A DNA stretch of 64,000 bases, from positions 434,001-498,000 of the forward strand of contig CAXXVA010000002.1 of NCBI GenBank assembly GCA_963675365.2, read 5' to 3'. Made by a program: the position numbers and the translations under genes. The first letter of the stretch is position 1. The number at the start of each line of letters is the position of its first letter. The DNA is from CAXXOK01 sp963675365. Lineage in GTDB: Bacteria; Bacillota; Clostridia; Christensenellales; Aristaeellaceae. The notes below the pieces were generated by a model. That model saw nothing but the letters and a program-made list of their open reading frames with translations. It was not told the origin of the DNA and searched no databases. Below are positions 58,343-64,000 of this stretch, in pieces.

Positions 58343-59545
58343 ATGAAACCCGGCTACAAAGGCTACAAAGCGTTCGATTACCTGACTCCCGGTGAAGATT
58401 ATCCCGTATACGAACTGGCGAAATGGAACTGGGCCGGCGAGTACCGCATCGAGCTGGAAACGGCGGAACAGGAGCAGAGGGTCAAGGATATCGTGGCCAA
58501 CAACGTCTATATCGCCGCGCATGAGCATCCCTGCTATTTCCCCGCCAACATGCATGAAAGCAAGCTCTACCATAACGCGGGCCGCGAATTCTGCGCTTAC
58601 GACGCGCTGGCGGAAAGCTATATGGACTGCGTGTTTGACAACATGATGGACGGCTCCGCCAATATCACCAGCAAAAGCGGCTGGAAATGGACCGACGTCG
58701 TGCACGATATCGGCATGCGCCTGTGCGACCTGCACCACCAGGATTTCCTGATCCAGTGCAAAACCACGGCGGATATCCGACGCGCCAAGGCCGAAGGGAA
58801 AATCGCCTGGGTGCCGGTGCTGGAATGCTCCACGCCCATTGAAAACGAGCTCGACCGCATCGACGTGCTTTACGGCTTCGGCGTGCGTGTAATGGGCATC
58901 ACCTACAGCGAATCCAACGCCCTGGGCAACGGCCTGAAGGAAGACACCGACGGCGGCCTGACGAAGTTCGGCAAAGAGGCGGTCCGGCGCATGAACAAGG
59001 TCGGCATGCTCATCGACGTATCCCACTGCGGCCAGAAAACCGCCTTCGATACCGCCGCCGCCAGCGAAAAGCCCATCATGATGACCCACGTGGGCGCCCG
59101 CTCGCTGTGGAACTCCAAGCGGCTGTTTGACGATTACGTCATCAAGGCCGTGGCCGAAAAGGGCGGCGTCGTCTGCGTGGAATCCGCTCCGCACACCACC
59201 ATGACCGCCACCAACGCCACCCACGATATCGAGTCGGTGATGGAGCACTTTGAATACATCGCAAAGCTTGTGGGCATCGACCACGTTTCGTTCGGCATCG
59301 ACTCGCTCTACGGCGATCACGTGGGCCTGCACCATGCCTACGCGTCGAACCTGTCGATTAAGGACACCCGCAACAACGACGTTCCCTACGAAGAAGTTCC
59401 TTATGTCAAAGGACTGGAAAACCCCACCGAAGCCTCCATCAACATCGTGCGCTGGCTGGTGAAGCACAACTACAGCGACGCGGATATCGCCAAGGTCATC
59501 GGCGGCAACGTGATGCGGGTTCTGGAAGAAGTCTGGGTCAAGTAA
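58343..59545 (+). CDS. Membrane dipeptidase family (peptidase M19) enzyme, first copy
   Basis: A 400-residue cytoplasmic zinc dipeptidase homologue without a signal peptide. Of the six metal ligands known from renal dipeptidase, four are in place: E161 (VLECST), H228 (LIDVSH), H249 (MMTHVG) and D320 (FGIDSLYG). The first pair, normally HxD, is here H60-E-H62. Bacterial members often cleave L-D dipeptides as well as L-L ones. It lies between the peptide permeases and the binding protein, so it likely hydrolyses the imported dipeptide. A close paralogue is at 61368. Confidence 0.85.
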   Translation: MKPGYKGYKAFDYLTPGEDYPVYELAKWNWAGEYRIELETAEQEQRVKDIVANNVYIAAHEHPCYFPANMHESKLYHNAGREFCAYDALAESYMDCVFDNMMDGSANITSKSGWKWTDVVHDIGMRLCDLHHQDFLIQCKTTADIRRAKAEGKIAWVPVLECSTPIENELDRIDVLYGFGVRVMGITYSESNALGNGLKEDTDGGLTKFGKEAVRRMNKVGMLIDVSHCGQKTAFDTAAASEKPIMMTHVGARSLWNSKRLFDDYVIKAVAEKGGVVCVESAPHTTMTATNATHDIESVMEHFEYIAKLVGIDHVSFGIDSLYGDHVGLHHAYASNLSIKDTRNNDVPYEEVPYVKGLENPTEASINIVRWLVKHNYSDADIAKVIGGNVMRVLEEVWVK

Positions 59546-59630
59546 ACCCCTGAACACTGGTATGCGGAAACTCCGTCTTATCCAAGCGGAAATTCTTCAT
59601 ATAAAACGGATTAAAAAGGAGAGAGACACG

Positions 59631-61235
59631 ATGAAAAGGTTCCTTGCACTGCTACTGGTAACGACTATGGCTCTTTCGTTGGCTGCAATCACCGCAACCG
59701 CCGAAGGCGACGCAAGCCTGGTTGGCGGTCAACTGGTTATCGGCATGGTCGGCGATCCCTATGCTTTGAACGGCTGGATCAGCAACGACCTGAACGCCGC
59801 GCTGGTTGCAAACCTCCTGTACCCCTCTTTGCTGGTGTTTGACGAAAACGCCGGGAAAGTGCCGTACGTACTGGAAGGTTATGAGGTCAGCGACGACCTG
59901 AAAACCTTCACGGCGACCATCCACGACGGCCTGTACTGGCATGACGGCGTCAAGTTCACCGCGGAAGACCTCGCCTTCACAGCCCTGTACTGCTCCACGC
60001 ACGACGTGAACTTCGGTTCGGACTACTATGCCAACATCGAAAGCGCCGTGGCACTGGACGAGCTCACTGTTCAGTACACCCTCAAGGAGCCGCAGGTCGA
60101 CTTTATGACCATCATCGGTTTCTGGGTCGACGTGATGCCCAAACACCTCATCGAAGGCATCGACGATTTTGCCACCGCCGATATCCCCGCCATCGGCTAC
60201 GGCCCCTTCAAGCTTGAGGATTATTCCAAGGGCGAATACTACTCCTTCTCCCGCGTGGAGAACTGGGCGCTGGCCAACGACGGCATCGGCGCGTATGTGG
60301 ACGGCATCACCATCCGCATCTACACCGACGCCAACTCCCTGATGCTGGCCATCAAATCCGGCGAAGTGGATTGCGGCAGCAACGCCCTGTCCGTCGCCGT
60401 GCAGCAGCAGATGGAAGCCGACGCCGATCTGTACGGACTGGCGAAGGTTAACTCGCTGGGCTACGGCTACTTCGGCTTCAGCTATGCCAACCCCATGCTG
60501 GCGGATCAGGCCGTTCGCACCGCGATCGCCCAGACCGTCGACCGTGACGCACTGGTGAGCATTGCCATCCAGGGCGGCGGCGTGCCGATGTATACCCCCA
60601 TCTCGCCCGTGTTCGCCGATATGTCCGATGGCGCGGCGCAGTTCCCGGCCTTTGATATCGAAGCCGCGAAAGCCACGCTGGAAGCCGCCGGCTATGTCGA
60701 CACCAACGGCGACGGCGTCCGTGAAAAGGACGGCCAGGACCTGGCGTTCACCCTCACCTGCCGCAACAACACCAACAACATCGACGCGATTGCCAACATC
60801 TTCAAATCCAATTGCGCCGAAGCCGGTATCGACATCACCATCTCCATCGTTGAGCCCGCCACGTATACCGATACCGTTGTGAAGGGCAAAACGTTCGACA
60901 TCAACTACATCGAGTGGGGCGTCATCGACGACGTCGACACGAGCCTCGATGCGATCTATCACTCCAAGTGCACCTTGAACTTCATGCAGTATTACAACGC
61001 CGACATGGACGCGCTTCTGGAAAGCGTCAAGCTGGAGCCGAACTATGACGTCCGCAAGGCGACCATGATGGAGTTCCAGGAACTGTTTGTTAAAGAGCTG
61101 CCCACTGTTAACGTGCTCGTGCGCGTGAACGCCTACGGCTACTCCAAGCAGAAGTTCGAAGGCTGGGGCGCAACGCCCGGTCTGTACGGCGTGTGCGACG
61201 TGAAAGACCTGGTCAACGTCCACCTGATTCCGTAA
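59631..61235 (+). CDS. Peptide ABC transporter substrate-binding protein (family 5)
   Basis: A 534-residue binding protein of the OppA/DppA class. The signal peptide MKRFLALLLVTTMALSLAAITATA ends in an AxA site and has no lipobox cysteine. The mature protein has LEGYEVSDDLKTFTATIHDGLYWHDGVKFTAEDLAFT and AVRTAIAQTVDRDALV, typical of family 5. ATG at 59631 follows AAAAAGGAGAG. Its place between two M19 dipeptidases supports a dipeptide ligand. Confidence 0.93.
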   Translation: MKRFLALLLVTTMALSLAAITATAEGDASLVGGQLVIGMVGDPYALNGWISNDLNAALVANLLYPSLLVFDENAGKVPYVLEGYEVSDDLKTFTATIHDGLYWHDGVKFTAEDLAFTALYCSTHDVNFGSDYYANIESAVALDELTVQYTLKEPQVDFMTIIGFWVDVMPKHLIEGIDDFATADIPAIGYGPFKLEDYSKGEYYSFSRVENWALANDGIGAYVDGITIRIYTDANSLMLAIKSGEVDCGSNALSVAVQQQMEADADLYGLAKVNSLGYGYFGFSYANPMLADQAVRTAIAQTVDRDALVSIAIQGGGVPMYTPISPVFADMSDGAAQFPAFDIEAAKATLEAAGYVDTNGDGVREKDGQDLAFTLTCRNNTNNIDAIANIFKSNCAEAGIDITISIVEPATYTDTVVKGKTFDINYIEWGVIDDVDTSLDAIYHSKCTLNFMQYYNADMDALLESVKLEPNYDVRKATMMEFQELFVKELPTVNVLVRVNAYGYSKQKFEGWGATPGLYGVCDVKDLVNVHLIP

Positions 61236-61266
61236 GATTCCTCCGTAAACCGCTCACATGCGGCGT

Positions 61267-61302
61267 CCCCGGCAATCCGTTGTTCTCGGCGGATTGCCGG
61301 GG
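61267..61302 (+). other. Strong mRNA hairpin after the peptide-binding protein gene
   Basis: CCCCGGCAATCCG and CGGATTGCCGGGG (61267-61279 and 61290-61302) are a perfect 13-bp stem with a 10-nt loop. No T-run follows. It probably protects the abundant binding-protein message, as at 41206-41246. Confidence 0.65.
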
Positions 61303-61367
61303 CATGTATTTACCCGATCGAATTCGTTCACAGCCGGTTCCGGCGGAACCGGCAGCCAAGGAGCAAA

Positions 61368-62570
61368 ATGGGCATTAAGACAGGATATAAAGGCTATCAG
61401 GCCTACGACTATTTAACCCCCGGGAAGGACTATCCGGCCTTTCCCCTGGTCCGCTGGGATTGGGCCGGGCAAAACCGGTACCCGCTGACACAGGAACAGG
61501 AGCAGCGCGTGCTGCGCCTGGCAAAAGATTGTATATATATCGGATTGCATGAGCATCCGACACTGGTCACGGAAGATATTTCGCAGTTGGGGCTTTTGGA
61601 CCGAGAGGGCAGGGAAAGCTGCGCCTACGAGGCGCTTTCCCACAGCTACCTGGACTGCGTGTTTGATAATATGATGGACGGTACCTGCCATATCGTATCC
61701 CAAAACGGATGGAAGTTCGAGGATGTGCTGATCGACCTGGGACATCGCCTGTGCGATCTGCATCATCAGGATTTTTTAATCCAGTGTAAATCCGTCGCCG
61801 ATATCCACCGCGCGCACCGCGAAGGCCGCATTGCCTGGGTACCCGTGCTGGAGGGCGCCGCGCCGATTGAAAACGAGCTGGACCGCATCGACGTGCTGTA
61901 CGGCCTGGGCATCCGCATGATGGGCGTAACCTATTCCGAAAGCAACGCACTGGGGTCGGGCCTGAAAGAGGATCATGACAGCGGCCTGACCAAGTTCGGG
62001 AGGCAGGCCGTCAGGCGTATGAACAAGGTCGGCATGCTGATCGATTGCTCGCACGCCGGCCCGCAGACTACGCTGGATACCATCGCATATTCGGATAAAC
62101 CGCTGATCATCAGCCATATCGGCGCCCGCACCCTGTGGGACAGCAAGCGCCTGTGCAACGACGACGTCATCCGCGCGGCGGCGGAAAGCGGCGGCGTGCT
62201 GGGCATCGAAGCCGCGCCCCACACCACCATGACCCAAACCCACCGCACGCACGATCTGGATTCCTTTATGGAGCACTTTGAGTATATCGCCAATCTGGCG
62301 GGGATCGATCACGTATCGTTCGGCACGGACGGCTTATACGGCGATCACGTGGGCCTGCACCACCAGTTTGCCGCAAGCCTGGCGACCGGCGACACCAAAA
62401 ACACGCACGTGACGTACGAGGAAGTGGCCTATGTCAAAGGGCTTGAAAACCCGACCGAGGCGTCCATTAACATTCTTCGCTGGCTGGTCAAGCACGGCTA
62501 CAGCGACACGGATATTGCCAAAGTCCTGGGCGGGAATGCCCTGCGCGTTCTCAACCAGGTGTGGGTATAA
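61368..62570 (+). CDS. Membrane dipeptidase family (peptidase M19) enzyme, second copy
   Basis: A 400-residue paralogue of 58343-59545, the same length and similar throughout. The metal ligands are again HEH (H61, H63) in place of HxD, then E in VLEGAAP, H in LIDCSH, H in IISHIG and D in FGTDGLYG. One visible difference is the cysteine in CSH, and residues around the substrate pocket differ (GAAPIENE versus CSTPIENE). The two copies may split dipeptides of different side chains or chirality. ATG at 61368 has AAGGAG upstream. Confidence 0.85.
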   Translation: MGIKTGYKGYQAYDYLTPGKDYPAFPLVRWDWAGQNRYPLTQEQEQRVLRLAKDCIYIGLHEHPTLVTEDISQLGLLDREGRESCAYEALSHSYLDCVFDNMMDGTCHIVSQNGWKFEDVLIDLGHRLCDLHHQDFLIQCKSVADIHRAHREGRIAWVPVLEGAAPIENELDRIDVLYGLGIRMMGVTYSESNALGSGLKEDHDSGLTKFGRQAVRRMNKVGMLIDCSHAGPQTTLDTIAYSDKPLIISHIGARTLWDSKRLCNDDVIRAAAESGGVLGIEAAPHTTMTQTHRTHDLDSFMEHFEYIANLAGIDHVSFGTDGLYGDHVGLHHQFAASLATGDTKNTHVTYEEVAYVKGLENPTEASINILRWLVKHGYSDTDIAKVLGGNALRVLNQVWV

Positions 62571-62618
62571 CGGCAGTTTTGTATCAAGCTGGAACATGAG
62601 CAACAAGGAGGCGTCCCC

Positions 62619-64000
62619 ATGGTCGATATTTTGATTCGGAACGGTTTTGTGATCGACGGAACAGGCGGCAAGGGCTTTTCCGGCGATATCGCGGTGAAGG
62701 ACGGCAAGATCGTCGCGATCGCGCCCAAGCTTACTTTACAGGCTGACCGCGAGGTGGACGCCGCCGGAAAAACGGTGATTCCCGGGCTGATCGACCCGCA
62801 CGTGCACGAAGAATACGTATGTCTGATCAACGGGGACATGGAGCTGTTTATGCGCCAGGGCGTCACCACCTGCCTGAGCGGAAACTGCGGGCACTCCGTG
62901 TTCAATATCCCCATGGAAAACGCCGTGGACTATTACTGGAACAACGGCTTGTTCAGCACCGCGCAAAGTGAAAAATATAAAAAAATCTTTCCGCACTGGG
63001 AAGATTTTGCGGGCTATGCCGACTATTGGCAGCACCGGGGATGCAATATGAACATGGCGGTGCTGCAGGGGCACGGAACCATCCGCTGGCATGTGATGGG
63101 CGGCGCGCTGGACCGCAAGCCCACGCCGGAGGAAAAAGAGAAAATCGACGCCATTCTGCGCGCCAATATGGAACAGGGCGCCTGGGGCGTATCGTTTGGG
63201 CTGAGCTACGTGCCAAGCCGTTACGCCGATACGGACGAGCTGTGCGACGTGGTATCGGTTGTCAAAGAATACGACGGCGTGGCCGCCGCGCACCTGCGCC
63301 ATCATATCGGAATGCTTGCATGCACGCAGGAGTTTTTGGAAGTGGGCCGCCGCACAGGCGCGCGCACCCAGATATCGCATTTAAAATCCGTCAACCCGGA
63401 GTGCTTCGACGCCATCCGCGAGGCCGCCGACGGCGGCATGCGCGTATGCGTGGATACGATCCCCGTTTCCACCGGTCATCTGACGCGCAAGGACCGCATG
63501 CTTCAGTTCATCATGGCGGTATCGGATACCCTGTTCGATACGGGGATCGAAGGCGTCAAAGCCGCGCTGCAAACGCCGGAAGGCCGCAAGACCGTGCTCA
63601 AGGACGCCTATATGTTCCCGGAGGACCGCAACCTCGTCATCATTGTATGCTCGGACGATCCAGCGCTTGAAAACCGCACCGTGGTCGATATCGCAGCCGA
63701 GCGCGGGCAGAGCGCCGACGAGGTGCTTTTGGATCTGCTGGGCGACGACAAGCAGTATACCTTTTATTTGGGCGGCGCGTCCCGCCCCGATTTCCCCAAC
63801 AAACCGCACGTCAAACCCATTATGGACAATCCCTATGTGTGCGTCGGGTCCGATGAAATCATGGGCGACCCGGAGGATATGTCCGAGTGGTACGAGCTGC
63901 AGCGCCGCGGCGCGCAGCCGATTTTCTGGCAGATGTACTTAAACGCCGGCGTGCCGCTGGAAGAAATCGTACGCCGCAACACGAGCATGATCGCCGATCA
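62619..64000 (+). CDS. N-acyl-D-amino-acid deacylase family amidohydrolase, partial (runs off window)
   Basis: The first 460 residues of an amidohydrolase; the C-terminus lies beyond the window. The start DILIRNGFVIDGTGGKGFSGD, the metal motif HVH at 61-63 in LIDPHVHEE, and GNCGHS at 88-93 match D-aminoacylases and related enzymes. A further HLRHH element lies near residue 228 and SHLK near 249. ATG at 62619 follows AAGGAGG. In this operon it may remove an acyl group from, or open, a D-amino-acid product of the dipeptidases. The exact reaction cannot be told. Confidence 0.82.
   Translation, partial: MVDILIRNGFVIDGTGGKGFSGDIAVKDGKIVAIAPKLTLQADREVDAAGKTVIPGLIDPHVHEEYVCLINGDMELFMRQGVTTCLSGNCGHSVFNIPMENAVDYYWNNGLFSTAQSEKYKKIFPHWEDFAGYADYWQHRGCNMNMAVLQGHGTIRWHVMGGALDRKPTPEEKEKIDAILRANMEQGAWGVSFGLSYVPSRYADTDELCDVVSVVKEYDGVAAAHLRHHIGMLACTQEFLEVGRRTGARTQISHLKSVNPECFDAIREAADGGMRVCVDTIPVSTGHLTRKDRMLQFIMAVSDTLFDTGIEGVKAALQTPEGRKTVLKDAYMFPEDRNLVIIVCSDDPALENRTVVDIAAERGQSADEVLLDLLGDDKQYTFYLGGASRPDFPNKPHVKPIMDNPYVCVGSDEIMGDPEDMSEWYELQRRGAQPIFWQMYLNAGVPLEEIVRRNTSMIAD

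Noticed and set aside
59652..61223. 523-codon open frame on the minus strand opposite the peptide-binding protein
   Set aside because: A shadow of a clear family 5 binding protein; its Val/His/Gly-rich product shows no family motif.
1..64000. tRNA, rRNA, CRISPR arrays, transposases, phage genes or known riboswitches
   Set aside because: None was recognised when reading both strands. A covariance-model search would be needed to exclude small structured RNAs.

Overview
The window reads as chromosomal DNA from a GC-rich anaerobic member of the Clostridia (Firmicutes). The reasons are strong AGGAGG-type ribosome binding sites, a Rex-controlled trimeric [FeFe] hydrogenase, a CGAAC-N4-GTTCG LexA box of the Gram-positive type, LytS/YesN-type two-component proteins, a nickel lactate-racemase relative, and many ABC importers for sugars, amino acids and peptides. 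Placement below class is only a guess (Christensenellales or Oscillospirales-like). No rRNA, tRNA, CRISPR array, phage or transposase gene was seen. The one repeat-like element is a 163-bp palindrome at 6902-7064.

Layout. 1-5842 (minus): rex-hydC-hydB-hydA plus a second H-cluster-domain protein cut by the window edge, behind a promoter whose start site lies in a perfect Rex operator. 5905-6897: a DUF1848 gene with a LexA box inside its promoter. 7103-9899 (minus): a polar amino-acid ABC importer. 10183-13111: an ABC1/UbiB kinase, then an Lrp-type regulator with a LysE-type exporter. 13127-15229 (minus): GH51 arabinofuranosidase, a small zinc-ribbon protein and L-rhamnose mutarotase. 15383-19830: GNAT, CopB-type copper ATPase, flavin reductase-like protein and aldo/keto reductase. 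19884-22738: an acyltransferase coupled to a GPH-family transporter. 22748-27232 (minus): DUF6320 with an alcohol-acetyltransferase-like protein, YaiI/YqxD, a membrane protein with a phosphodiester glycosidase, and a ferredoxin. 27358-31377 (minus): sugar-acid kinase, 6-phosphogluconate dehydrogenase and a LarA homologue, followed upstream by GNAT and an aminotransferase.

33208-43334 (minus) is the most unusual part. It is an apparently single operon encoding an ATC-hydrolase-family protein, a complete Liv-type ABC importer, an L-cysteine desulfidase (CyuA family), an SDR, a GntR regulator and DhaK/DhaL kinase subunits. A consensus promoter carries a perfect GntR-type operator in its spacer. 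I propose an undescribed catabolic route in which an imported cysteine-derived compound is split into cysteine (to pyruvate, sulfide and ammonia) and a small ketose or triose (oxidised or reduced, then phosphorylated).

43539-53936 (plus): a ribokinase-family kinase, a sugar ABC importer of the RhaS/LsrB type, and then a histidine kinase, a response regulator and a second, lipid-anchored binding protein. This resembles the XylFII-LytS-YesN sensing design. 54288-64000 (plus): a dipeptide/oligopeptide ABC importer interleaved with two M19 dipeptidases and an N-acyl-D-amino-acid deacylase-family enzyme cut by the window end. Together they suggest scavenging of dipeptides, perhaps ones that contain D-residues.

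Coordinates and starts were set by reading ribosome binding sites by eye. Product names rest on recognised motifs and remembered family patterns. No database search was run.
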